Source: Gammaproteobacteria bacterium
GTDB taxonomy: Bacteria > Pseudomonadota > Gammaproteobacteria > Natronospirales > REEB76
Length of the DNA: 64,000 bases
NCBI GenBank assembly: GCA_035279405.1
Contig: DATEHU010000026.1
Span: 450,147 to 514,146, forward strand
Direction: 5' to 3'
Shown: positions 1 to 8,632 of the stretch, piece by piece
How the letters are laid out: the number at the start of each line of letters is the position of its first letter
Position numbering within the stretch: position 1 is the first letter of the stretch
The notes under the pieces: generated by a model
Seen by the model: the letters and a program-made list of their open reading frames with translations, nothing else
Database searches by the model: none
Told to the model about the DNA's origin: nothing
Made by a program: the position numbers and the translations under genes

Positions 1-1306
1 CAACAGTCTCTGGCGCTCCAATATAGTAGAGGCCCACAGGAATAGGACCAATATTCGGCAAATCTGCCATATTCGGATTGTTAAGCCCCGCCCCATTTCC
101 AGAATATGCAGAGCCAACGGAGTACCGTTCGCCATTCTCATCACTGACATAGGTAACGATGCCAGTGGATTGGGAATATTCCCAGTGCAATCCCATCTGA
201 TCGTCAAGGTCTACAGGATCGTTTACAACATAGGCATAAAGATTCGGACCCGCTCCGGCAAACAAAATCGGATCCTTGCTGATCCAGCGTCCCGTCTGCG
301 GATCGTAATCCCTCGCCCCGAAGTGCACGAGGCCAGTACCTAAATCGTATAGTCCTCCCGCAAACCCGAACGGCTGAAACCCGGGGTTCGAGTCTGAGGA
401 GATGTTGCCCCAAGCATCGTAGGTGACCTGCTCGGCGACGGCGCCGGTCGAGGCGTTCACAATCAGCACCGGACTGCCGACCTGGTCGCTAATCACCCGA
501 TACTCGACGCCAGCCTTGATGATGTAATCCGGCACGTTCGGCCGGGTGCCATACACAAACTGCTCGACGATGTTGCCGCTGCCATCGAGTTCCGCCACCG
601 GTTCCAATTGACCATCGTACAAGAACCCTTCGGTAAGCGTGCCGTTCACTTCCTTGCCCACCCTGCGGTTCTGGCCATCGTAAAGATAGGTAACGGCTGT
701 TCCGCTTGGCAGCTTCACGGCCTGCAGGTTCCCCAGCACATCCCAGGTGTAGCTCGCCGTGCCGCCGGGATTGGTTTTGGTCAGCAGCTCGCCGTTGGCA
801 TTATAGGTATAGCTGTTGCTGCCAAAGGTCAGTAGCCGGTCCTGATCGTCGTAGGTCGCAATCATCGCGGCATTCACGCTCACGCGGTTGCCGTTCTGGT
901 CATACCCATACGAGGCCACCGGAAGGCCGTTCTCGGTCACGGCATTGAGGCGGCCGTCCCCATCATAGCCGTAGAGCCAGGTGGCCGTGGTTCCGTTCAC
1001 AGTCTCCGTCTTTTGCGTGATCCGGCCGAGGTTGTCGCGCGTATAGCCCACACTGTAGAGGTTCGTGGCGCCATCAGTCACAGTGTCGGTCAGCGGTTCA
1101 CCAAAGCCGTCGTAGGTCACCGCGCTGGTGACACCGCCGAGCGTGCTGCCGGTAATCAAGCCATCGCCGGGATCGCGCGTGAGGGTTTCGTCACCGGCGC
1201 CGGTGAGCAGACCGTCATTGTCAAAGTCATAACCTCTCGCCGGCAGACCAAACAATCGAAATCGAACAGCCAGCAAATTAGTCGCCTTTGTTAGCCCTCG
1301 TTTCAA
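1..1306 (-). CDS. Rhs/YD-repeat protein tip with Tlde1-like (DUF2778) C-terminal toxin domain, partial
   Basis: The minus-strand frame is open from 1306 to the window edge, about 435 codons, and continues outside. It carries YD-type repeats (for example YLYDGQNRRVGKEVNG) and the conserved Rhs core end: GLYDLGTGLVHFGARDYDP, then GRWISKDPILFAGAGPNLY. After the core the text changes to HWEYSQSTGIVTY, YSGNGAGLNNPNM and NIGPIPVGLYYIG, which match the start of the Tlde1/DUF2778 domain, a peptidoglycan-targeting L,D-transpeptidase-like fold known from secreted effectors. The catalytic His/Cys part lies beyond the edge. A TGA at 1309-1307 closes the frame upstream and no ATG occurs before 865. TTG at 1306 or at 1276 (behind AAGG) are the only early starts. 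Full Rhs proteins exceed 1000 residues, so this looks like a displaced (orphan) Rhs tip. Toxin function is inferred. Confidence 0.8.
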   Translation of the reverse strand, partial: MKRGLTKATNLLAVRFRLFGLPARGYDFDNDGLLTGAGDETLTRDPGDGLITGSTLGGVTSAVTYDGFGEPLTDTVTDGATNLYSVGYTRDNLGRITQKTETVNGTTATWLYGYDGDGRLNAVTENGLPVASYGYDQNGNRVSVNAAMIATYDDQDRLLTFGSNSYTYNANGELLTKTNPGGTASYTWDVLGNLQAVKLPSGTAVTYLYDGQNRRVGKEVNGTLTEGFLYDGQLEPVAELDGSGNIVEQFVYGTRPNVPDYIIKAGVEYRVISDQVGSPVLIVNASTGAVAEQVTYDAWGNISSDSNPGFQPFGFAGGLYDLGTGLVHFGARDYDPQTGRWISKDPILFAGAGPNLYAYVVNDPVDLDDQMGLHWEYSQSTGIVTYVSDENGERYSVGSAYSGNGAGLNNPNMADLPNIGPIPVGLYYIGAPETV

Positions 1307-1358
1307 TCACATCGGTACAGTGCACGGGACGCCCGCTACGGCCATTGGCCAGAAATTA

Positions 1359-3842
1359 TTACTGTCGCGGACTACCCAGGACATCCTTCATGTCCACTGC
1401 CACAGATGCGCCGAAGTAATTTTGAAGTCCCGGGAGCGTAACATCCGGCTTACGCTGGAACTTGTCGGTAATGGCTCCATCAGGCCCGCGCGTCAAAGAG
1501 TGTTCGTAAACTATGAATTTGTAGATGAACGTGATCGGCCTATCCGGGTCCATCAACTCGTAAATTATCGGGATATATATATTCTGATTGGAAGCAGCGA
1601 TATCCCAGTATGTCAAGTAAGTAGTTTTCGGCGGGGTGGGCACCGAAGCATCGAGTGATGTAATTAGAGAGCCGTTTAGATCGTATACGTTTAACACCGC
1701 ATTACCGTCATATAGGTTCAGTAGATACATCCTGTCCTGTGTCAGAGCACAATATGCACCATAAATTGGATCGGTAGGAAACGCCGCAAGTTTATTTCCA
1801 TCCAAATCGGTAAGCAGGCTAACCGAGTCAGAAGAAACGCCAAAACCATTCAAGCACATGCGCGAATCGGTGACACTGGCCTTGTAAATGTACCATAAAG
1901 GCAAATTCGTGATAGAAGATTTAAAATTCCCGGCATGATCGTATAAATTTACAATTCCCGACGAATAATTATATTTTTGATTTGCAAATACATACACATG
2001 CTCCGTGTTGACAGCAATCGCATTGAGATACAAAGGGATGCTTTCGCCTTTGCAATCCGAAGCTGCAAACTGTTCGCCGTTCCGCATCGCCAAGTAATAG
2101 CAATCGTAATTCGTATTGTATGGAGCTATATTTTCAATCGTATAATCCACTCCGTCATAGACCGCCAGACTCTCTGGAAGCACCAACGTACCCAGGTGAA
2201 CACTGCTTGAATGGATTTTATAGGCAGCATCGAAACTTTCTACTACGGATGCACAGTTGTAATACCACGTACACCAGCTCGACATGCTAGCTGCAAGGTA
2301 TACATACTGATCGCCAGCTTTAATTAATTTACCCGCGATACCTTCTTCCGAACCAATTTTTCCCTGGAACACCAGGATGTATTCACCGGATGTGGCAGGC
2401 GCCGGATCCGTCGGTGCGGGAAACTGGATGGGGTACCCATCGGCGGGATCGCTGCCGGCCGCGGCGATACTCACGTTCGACCAGCTCGCATCGGGTACCG
2501 GATAGCGATTACCGTCAGCATCGTCGTAATATAAGGTAAGCGTCCCGTTCGACATCGGGAAGCTGCTCTTGTTGATAACGAGATAACCTCCCTCAGTATT
2601 CGGATCCGGCTGCACGTCAAGCCTGCCGCGAAAGAAATAATTAACGAGTCCGGTACCGTAGCCAATTATCTGCGGGAAAAGAAGCTTCTCGCCTTCCTGA
2701 TAGTTAACGTCATTGAGAACATACAGCGGATGACTGCCAAAATTCGTCAGGTCGGCATTGAAAAGCGAATCCGTGGATGCTTTTTGATTAACCACTGGCG
2801 TGTGGGAATACAAGTCATATCCCGTAGTGGAATAAAATTTCATCTTGCACGAATCTGGTTGGCCGCAGACTTTGGCAATGCTGGAAGGCATTGGCCTGTT
2901 CATTTCCTGAAATACTTGAGATACAGGCTCCTCGGTAGAGCCCCCATCCAGGATAGGCAACGGGTAAATGGCATTCAGGCCATTAATCGTACCCAAGGTT
3001 CCAGCGCTGAAAAAATTACGATTGGTATATTCGGCTATACCCTGCCCATCTCCTGTTGCCCAGAAAGCACGCGCGTTGTCAAAACTCGGTACATAATTCG
3101 CATTGGTTTCAAGATATTGGCGATACGCATACTGCTCATATCGGCTGGGATGATAAAGCCCGACTGGCCAGCATTTCCACGAGTCACAGTGCATGTCATT
3201 TCGCACATGCTGAGGTTGCGCCATATCCTCCAGTAAGTGCAGAGCGTGACCAATGGACAAGAAAAGATCGCCGAAATTCTGCTCCCTGCCGGGTCTATCG
3301 GGCATCGTCAGAGCGTTATAGAAATACTGTTCTGCATTTTTCAGAGAATAGATTTGCTGCTCATCGCCAAACCCGAGCATGGAACATGGACCAGTGGCGA
3401 TTCCCGTGGCCCAATCCGGATTATCAACGCTCGCAACATGATTGACGAAGAGATATTCAAAGTTAAGAGGATGCACATGATTGAGGATGGGATCGTAAAA
3501 ATGGCAGAACGACCGGTATCCTTCGTCCTCAAGTGCGGCGCCGGCGGCTATTAGATCTTGGATATCTAATGGAGTTCTTGCGAGAAACGTAGGGCCGGCA
3601 GGTCCCAAATCTATTGATTTTCCAGCTTGGTTATTAGGAAATAGCTGTGTTTTATCTGAGTAGCCCTTTAGTCCAAGGTCATCAAGTACATTAGAATTTG
3701 GGCCATGTAAAGCTACCGTAAGGACGGAATTTTGGGCAGAGTTGTTTGATAGTCGTTGGTGCGTGCCAGGTTCATAAGCCATACAAAAAGAAATCCAAAT
3801 CAGGAACCAAGAACCAAAAATAATTAGCGCGACACATTTCAT
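1359..3842 (-). CDS. secreted zinc phospholipase C-like protein, full-length copy (module B, second gene)
   Basis: 827 residues. An N-terminal signal peptide ends near MAYEPG. Residues of about 23-300 resemble the all-helical zinc-dependent phospholipase C / S1-P1 nuclease fold: an early His in YEPGTHQRLS, GAALEDEGYRSFCHFYDP, and the helix motif GHALHLLEDMAQPQHVRND with the spaced His/Asp expected for zinc. The remaining roughly 500 residues are beta-rich with no domain I can name; they include turns like those of propeller repeats. The ATG overlaps the TGA of the upstream lipoprotein gene (ATGA), so translation is probably coupled. A paralogous N-terminus is encoded at 4582-5076. Enzymatic activity is inferred from motifs only. 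It could be a degradative enzyme or an accessory to the Rhs protein encoded just downstream. Confidence 0.72.
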   Translation of the reverse strand: MKCVALIIFGSWFLIWISFCMAYEPGTHQRLSNNSAQNSVLTVALHGPNSNVLDDLGLKGYSDKTQLFPNNQAGKSIDLGPAGPTFLARTPLDIQDLIAAGAALEDEGYRSFCHFYDPILNHVHPLNFEYLFVNHVASVDNPDWATGIATGPCSMLGFGDEQQIYSLKNAEQYFYNALTMPDRPGREQNFGDLFLSIGHALHLLEDMAQPQHVRNDMHCDSWKCWPVGLYHPSRYEQYAYRQYLETNANYVPSFDNARAFWATGDGQGIAEYTNRNFFSAGTLGTINGLNAIYPLPILDGGSTEEPVSQVFQEMNRPMPSSIAKVCGQPDSCKMKFYSTTGYDLYSHTPVVNQKASTDSLFNADLTNFGSHPLYVLNDVNYQEGEKLLFPQIIGYGTGLVNYFFRGRLDVQPDPNTEGGYLVINKSSFPMSNGTLTLYYDDADGNRYPVPDASWSNVSIAAAGSDPADGYPIQFPAPTDPAPATSGEYILVFQGKIGSEEGIAGKLIKAGDQYVYLAASMSSWCTWYYNCASVVESFDAAYKIHSSSVHLGTLVLPESLAVYDGVDYTIENIAPYNTNYDCYYLAMRNGEQFAASDCKGESIPLYLNAIAVNTEHVYVFANQKYNYSSGIVNLYDHAGNFKSSITNLPLWYIYKASVTDSRMCLNGFGVSSDSVSLLTDLDGNKLAAFPTDPIYGAYCALTQDRMYLLNLYDGNAVLNVYDLNGSLITSLDASVPTPPKTTYLTYWDIAASNQNIYIPIIYELMDPDRPITFIYKFIVYEHSLTRGPDGAITDKFQRKPDVTLPGLQNYFGASVAVDMKDVLGSPRQ

Positions 3843-4585
3843 TTAATTAGCCCTTCCAAAAATGCTTTGGGTGAACCACATTTGGGCGCGACCTTCAGAT
3901 ACCACTGATCGTTATAAATAAAGTCTCCAGTAATGCCGCCAATAGGATATCCAACGGCCTGACTAATCGCCTCCCTTTCCAACTCGAGAACACGCAGCAT
4001 ATTTGGGATTTTCTTCCAATTGCATTGAGTGGGCATATTTGTGATAAAAATGCCCATATCAATATTGATTCCGTCGTAATCCATCACAACGCTTTGTGCA
4101 CTTCTATTCTGATAATCCATTTTCTGAAACTTCTTCAACTTCATCTGACGATCCGCCCAAGTAGACCCTGTCCTCACAACATTGGCGGTGCTGACACCAT
4201 TGTCGAATCTCCCGGAGTGATAACCGAACTTGAAAACATACATCTCAGGATCACCCTCGTTCATGAAGCCATTGCAGGCTGGCATGATTGGCCCCCAACT
4301 GGGCAGGTGAAATCGTCCTTCCTTGTCCGTTACGGCCTCCTCCACGTTGGCAGCACCGCAGGGCAAGCTGTCACCGGTGAGACTTCCCGGCCTAAGTTGC
4401 CAATAGGCCACTACAACTGCGCCCTGGATGGGTTTGCCGGTATTCGCATCTACTACTTGGGAATCAATGGGCGCGGCGCTGAGCGGGATCTTGCCAAACG
4501 CGCAACCACTCCCAGCGCCCATACAAATAAATAGAACCAAGATTAGAATAAATGCGTGATTACTGTGATGTTTGCTGTAAGTCAT
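3839..4585 (-). CDS. lipoprotein with carboxypeptidase-regulatory-like beta domain (module B, first gene)
   Basis: 248 residues. The signal peptide ends in a lipobox (GAGSGC), predicting a lipid-anchored protein. The mature protein begins with a beta-sandwich-like segment, DSQVVDANTGKPIQGAVV, typical of carboxypeptidase-regulatory-like domains, followed by a WGP motif. The C-terminal half (CNWKKIPNMLRV, CGSPKAFLEGL) is shared with the paralogue at 5073-5810 but belongs to no family I recognise. The start overlaps the preceding truncated gene and the stop overlaps the next start, both as ATGA. Its strict pairing with a phospholipase C-like gene suggests that the two products work together at the envelope; this is inference. 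Confidence 0.75.
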   Translation of the reverse strand: MTYSKHHSNHAFILILVLFICMGAGSGCAFGKIPLSAAPIDSQVVDANTGKPIQGAVVVAYWQLRPGSLTGDSLPCGAANVEEAVTDKEGRFHLPSWGPIMPACNGFMNEGDPEMYVFKFGYHSGRFDNGVSTANVVRTGSTWADRQMKLKKFQKMDYQNRSAQSVVMDYDGINIDMGIFITNMPTQCNWKKIPNMLRVLELEREAISQAVGYPIGGITGDFIYNDQWYLKVAPKCGSPKAFLEGLIK

Positions 4586-5076
4586 ACCGTAATTTCCAAT
4601 TGGAGTTTCTCATTAGCATCATTCAATGAATACGACTGGCCGGCCACCGGCAGGAGCGAATCTGCCAAGGCCCAGTTAGGTGCACTGTAGAGAACTGGAA
4701 CAGCTTTGATGTTCAGCGGATCGTAATGCCCAGGAACCGGATCATAGAAATGAAACAATGACCGGGGGAATTCATCTTCAAGTGCAGCACCTGATTTTAT
4801 CAAATCCAAGATAGTGTCTGATACCGGAGCGGTATAGAGTTTCCCATCAGGGCCTAATAAGATAGATTGGTCACGTTGAGGGTTAGGGAACACCTGAGTT
4901 GGTTCTGAGAATTCCTTAAGATCTAAATCACCAAGAATTCCGTCTTTGGTACCAAGAATAGATTGCCGCACAGCCTGCTCTGACAATCTCTGGTGGGTGC
5001 CGGGTTCATATGCAAAACTCGGAAGCACTGCGAGCGCCAAACTAATAATAGAAATTATTAAAAGTGGATTCTTCAT
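4582..5076 (-). CDS. truncated secreted phospholipase C-like protein (module A, second gene)
   Basis: 164 residues when started at the ATG at 5076, which overlaps the upstream TGA (ATGA) and opens directly into a signal peptide (MKNPLLIISIISLALAVL). A longer in-frame start at 5115 would run into the upstream gene and spoil the signal peptide. Residues 20-145 align with the 827-residue paralogue: YEPGTHQRLS, then GAALEDEFPRSLFHFYDP. Similarity stops around YSLNDANEK and the frame ends after LQLEITV, before the His-rich zinc helix. It therefore lacks most of the presumed catalytic site. It is either a remnant left by duplication and deletion or a short protein retained for another role. The intact reading frame and preserved coupling to the next gene argue against simple decay. 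Confidence 0.65.
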   Translation of the reverse strand: MKNPLLIISIISLALAVLPSFAYEPGTHQRLSEQAVRQSILGTKDGILGDLDLKEFSEPTQVFPNPQRDQSILLGPDGKLYTAPVSDTILDLIKSGAALEDEFPRSLFHFYDPVPGHYDPLNIKAVPVLYSAPNWALADSLLPVAGQSYSLNDANEKLQLEITV

Positions 5077-5810
5077 TTTTCTAATCCTTCGATAAACGCA
5101 CGTGGTGATCCGCACTCGGGTGCCATTTTCTGCATGAATTGATCCTGATCCCTTCTAGTTAAATCAATATCAATCGAATCAATGTTATGGTTCCCGGCCT
5201 TATTAAATAATGTTCTCTGCGCAATGATGGCTCTCAACATGTTTGGAATTTTGCGCCAATTGCACTCCGCGGGCATATTCACGATGAAGTTTGCTAGATC
5301 ACCATTCAAGAGGGAGAAGTCGTTTTCATAACTACCGACTGCATGACTATTGAGATCCATATTTTGGTACTGCTGTAATTTGATCGTCTCCCCATTCCAA
5401 TCTACCTGCGCCACCGATACCGGCTTGGTGAAGTCGAGCCCGACACCGCCTGCCTTGCGAATATGCACATAACCGGGCTTGAAAAAATACACCAGCGGAT
5501 TGCCGTTGCGCATACGCCCACAGGCTCCCTTCACCGGTCCCCAACCCGGAATGCGGAACGAGCCATCCTTGTCTGTGACAGCTTCCGCCACATTTACCGC
5601 TCCACAGGGCATGCCATCACCGGTGATGCTGCCCTGATACAGTTCCCAATAGGCCACGACCGCCACTCCCTGAATTGGTTTGTCGGTATCGGCATCTACC
5701 ACCCGCGCATACACGGGATCGGCAGAATACGTCCGCTGCGGCTGCTGACAACCAAACGAGGCCATGGCAGGCAGGGCAACCAACAGCAATGCAACAGTAT
5801 TAAGTTTCAT
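5073..5810 (-). CDS. lipoprotein with carboxypeptidase-regulatory-like beta domain (module A, first gene)
   Basis: 245 residues. The lipobox ASFGC follows a 20-residue signal sequence. ARVVDADTDKPIQGVAVV marks a carboxypeptidase-regulatory-like beta-sandwich. The C-terminal part (CNWRKIPNMLRA, CGSPRAFIEGLEK) matches the paralogue at 3839-4585 closely, so the two arose by duplication. The start lies three bases after the stop of the propeller/Ig gene, and the stop overlaps the next ATG by four bases. Function unknown; probably anchored in the outer membrane or periplasm. Confidence 0.75.
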   Translation of the reverse strand: MKLNTVALLLVALPAMASFGCQQPQRTYSADPVYARVVDADTDKPIQGVAVVAYWELYQGSITGDGMPCGAVNVAEAVTDKDGSFRIPGWGPVKGACGRMRNGNPLVYFFKPGYVHIRKAGGVGLDFTKPVSVAQVDWNGETIKLQQYQNMDLNSHAVGSYENDFSLLNGDLANFIVNMPAECNWRKIPNMLRAIIAQRTLFNKAGNHNIDSIDIDLTRRDQDQFMQKMAPECGSPRAFIEGLEK

Positions 5811-5813
5811 GGG

Positions 5814-8309
5814 TTACATTGAATCCAGGCGCCACACGCCATTTTGATCTTTGATGAAGTAGATGAAGAACAGATTGCCGCCTACAGGCAAGGGCCTGAC
5901 GACGGCATATTCACTTGTGGATGCAGAAATCGAAGACCGGAGCAGCGGTGAAAAGGTACTCACAATCTGCTGCATGTGCGGCAACAGCACATCGAACGCT
6001 GTCCCATAATTCTGCTGCGCGGTGTAATCCAGTGCGTTCATGGCCGCCGGCTTGCTGCCACTGACCAGCGCGGTGGTCATGTCGCCCCAGATGCCCTGAA
6101 ACAGAGCGTCCAACTGCTCTGGATCCTCCACGACTACACTAAGTTGCGCCTGGTATTCAACGTAATTGGCATCGGTCAGGATCAGCGTGACCACGTAGAT
6201 GCCGGGGGTTGAATACGTGTAGCTCAAAGTCGCGGCGGGATCGGAGACGTCGACGAAGTTACCTAATCCGGAATAGTCAATGTGAAGGCTTTGTATGGCA
6301 GTCTGACTCAGAAATTGGTACTCAAAAGTCATCGCGAGCGGAGCGATACCAACTGCGATCGGAGTGGCGTTCAGAATCAAAGAGCTTGAGCCAGCACTGC
6401 TTACATTTAGCGTCTGTGTCACCGTAAGCCCACCGGACGTTGTGGCAGTGACGGTGAGCGTATTGACGCCTGGCACAAGCGAGAGATTGTTTGCAACCCA
6501 TTGACTTCCACTCAGTACTGCCGGCACGCCGTTCACCGTGATGCCCGTGTTGGCAGGGCCCTGAACTGTGCCGAAAACATTCATCACATCACCAGGAATA
6601 TTTGCACCTGCAGCAGGGGCGGTGATTGCGAGTCGCAGCGGCACGTCGCTGCCGTGCATGTAGAACGGCGCGGTGACATTGCCGGCCGAATCCGTGAGTG
6701 TGATGGCAAACTCGTCGCTCGCTTTGCCGGGAACGGAGATTGAGTAAGAACCGTCGCTGTTGACGGTACCCGTAGCAGTCTGCCCGGTGCGAATGTTGGT
6801 GACGCTGACACTTGCCGCGTCCGCCGCCACACCTCCCGCCTCCCCTACCAATGTGACACTACCGGCTGGGCCAGGCGCGAAGCCGATAAAAGCGCCACCA
6901 GGCAAGGGTGGCGGCACAGTGTCAATGGTGAAAGTGACGGACGCCGGCTTGGACTGATTGCCAGCATAATCGGCCACTGTCGTGGACAACGTGTAAGTTC
7001 CGTCCTGTAAAACAGAAGCCACACTACATTGAGCATCTGTGTCGCTGGCCAGACAATTGATTGGGAGCGGTGCGCCATCGCTCGTCACCTTCAGGGTAGT
7101 GGAATCCACACCCGAACCTGTGTCGATCCAAGCGACCACAAATGTGGGCTTACTGCGGTTGGTGAAAGTCAAATCCTTGGGCGCTGTGAAGGTTATTGTT
7201 GGCGGGAGCGTATCCACGTAGAGCGCCACGTGGCGTACGCCGTGATCTCCAAACCAGATTCCTTGCCAGCCGACCCCGCGTTCGCGGTCGCAGCGGGCCG
7301 AGTGGCCTCCTGAACTGTGTTCGGTTGGTCGTAATCCGGACGGACAGTCTGGAGTGCTCCCGGTGAAGCTCCTGACGTCAATGGTCTGCTTCAGAGTGCT
7401 GTCGGTGGCGTACTGTTCTAGGTAGCGGGCGTCGGCTACCCAGGTAGTATGGTTCAATGGATCGGAGACGAGATCCACTATGCGACCGCGATGATCAATG
7501 TCGCCATCATGATCGGGATCGCTGGCAAACGGCGTGAGCGTAAAAGCCAGATTGCCGCTTTCGTCTATGTAGCTCAGCGTGGAATCGCCCGCGGCCCACA
7601 AGCCGCCCTGCCCGTCCGGGGCAATATGGTCATTGATATCGCCGGATTCCCGGGCCGTGAATACCTGATTGCCGCCGGCATCGTAACGGCTGACAGTATG
7701 TCCAGAAACCACCCAGACTTGATCAAGTGCTGCGTCGTAAGCCAAGGCTTGCGGATCGCGTTCCAGCGGCACTGTAAACAAGGTGGTTCCAACCTTGTCC
7801 AGCACCATGAGCTGACGGCGTTCACCAACCCACAAATGCGAGCGCGTCGGATCAAGGGCCATACCCTCGATTTGGCGATGCAAATCAAGTGTGGCTTTGA
7901 TTTCGCCATTGAGATCCAGCCGATAAAGCCGCGCCTGCATCCCGATCCAGAGATTGCCGGCCTGGCCGTCTACCACCATGCCATCAGGAGCGTCCCCGAG
8001 GAATTCACGGGGCAGCTGCTTGTTCAGAAGCTGCTGGCCTTGGGAGTCGAACACCCAGAGATGCGAGTGACTGTATAACCAGACGCGATTGTTTTGCGGA
8101 TTGACCGCGAGCGCCTGAATCAGCGGCAATCCCGCCAGCTCCAGCTCCGGCGTGCCGTTGGCCGGCGAAACCTTGAATACCCGCTGAGCGGAATTGACCC
8201 ATAGCACCCGGGCGTCATGAACGGCTGAACCGGTAAGAATAATCGAGACAGGAATGACCAAAAGACAGGCTGCAGCCAGACGCCGCATCCAGAAAGACAC
8301 CCCAAGCAT
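5814..8309 (-). CDS. secreted beta-propeller / Ig-like (PKD-type) surface protein
   Basis: 831 residues from the ATG at 8309, which has AAGGAGG four bases upstream; a GTG at 8330 lies before that ribosome site and is less likely. A signal peptide (MRRLAAACLLVIPVSIIL region) is followed by about 300 residues of NHL/YVTN-like propeller repeats (NNRVWLYSHSHLWVFD, GNLWIGMQARLYRLD, SHLWVGERRQLMVLD). Next come several bacterial Ig-like domains (DTLPPTITFTAPKDL, DYAGNQSKPASVTFTID) and one PKD-like segment (YSTPGIYVVTLILTDANY). The last 110 residues (LDALFQGIWGDMTTALV onward) are helical and unassigned. It is first in the island operon and probably extracellular. Its role with the downstream lipoproteins and Rhs tip is unknown. 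Confidence 0.75.
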   Translation of the reverse strand: MLGVSFWMRRLAAACLLVIPVSIILTGSAVHDARVLWVNSAQRVFKVSPANGTPELELAGLPLIQALAVNPQNNRVWLYSHSHLWVFDSQGQQLLNKQLPREFLGDAPDGMVVDGQAGNLWIGMQARLYRLDLNGEIKATLDLHRQIEGMALDPTRSHLWVGERRQLMVLDKVGTTLFTVPLERDPQALAYDAALDQVWVVSGHTVSRYDAGGNQVFTARESGDINDHIAPDGQGGLWAAGDSTLSYIDESGNLAFTLTPFASDPDHDGDIDHRGRIVDLVSDPLNHTTWVADARYLEQYATDSTLKQTIDVRSFTGSTPDCPSGLRPTEHSSGGHSARCDRERGVGWQGIWFGDHGVRHVALYVDTLPPTITFTAPKDLTFTNRSKPTFVVAWIDTGSGVDSTTLKVTSDGAPLPINCLASDTDAQCSVASVLQDGTYTLSTTVADYAGNQSKPASVTFTIDTVPPPLPGGAFIGFAPGPAGSVTLVGEAGGVAADAASVSVTNIRTGQTATGTVNSDGSYSISVPGKASDEFAITLTDSAGNVTAPFYMHGSDVPLRLAITAPAAGANIPGDVMNVFGTVQGPANTGITVNGVPAVLSGSQWVANNLSLVPGVNTLTVTATTSGGLTVTQTLNVSSAGSSSLILNATPIAVGIAPLAMTFEYQFLSQTAIQSLHIDYSGLGNFVDVSDPAATLSYTYSTPGIYVVTLILTDANYVEYQAQLSVVVEDPEQLDALFQGIWGDMTTALVSGSKPAAMNALDYTAQQNYGTAFDVLLPHMQQIVSTFSPLLRSSISASTSEYAVVRPLPVGGNLFFIYFIKDQNGVWRLDSM

Positions 8310-8632
8310 AAAGCCTCCTTGCTGCTTCACCCGCCATCCTTGGGCGATTGCCAGAGAGCTATTCTTTATGTGCTGAACATATCAAATCCCGGTACAAAGT
8401 CCCCAAACACCACCCCTGACCCAGTGCCAAAAAGGCGTGGACGATTCAGATGTACTTGCCGGGTTTCACACCAATTGGTTAGGCACTCTTTGCATTAAGG
8501 TATAGCACAGATTTAAGAAAGCAGAGAAATATTGATGCAGCTGATTATCTTATGTCTCACGCAGCAGCAGATTGCACACAGTCGGCTGTTCTCAAGGCTT
8601 TGCGCGCTTCAACGCATATAGCGTGTCCGAGG
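8310..8632. other. island/core boundary spacer
   Basis: About 320 bases between the end of glmM and the start of the island operon, AT-richer than the glmM side. The promoter for the island genes should lie here, but I find no convincing -35/-10 pair. A stretch around 8393-8432 (read on minus: GGCACTGGGTCAGGGGTGG, then a G-rich run) reminds me of repeat text found near REP-type mobile elements; I cannot confirm this by eye. No transposase or RNA gene is visible. Confidence 0.4.
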
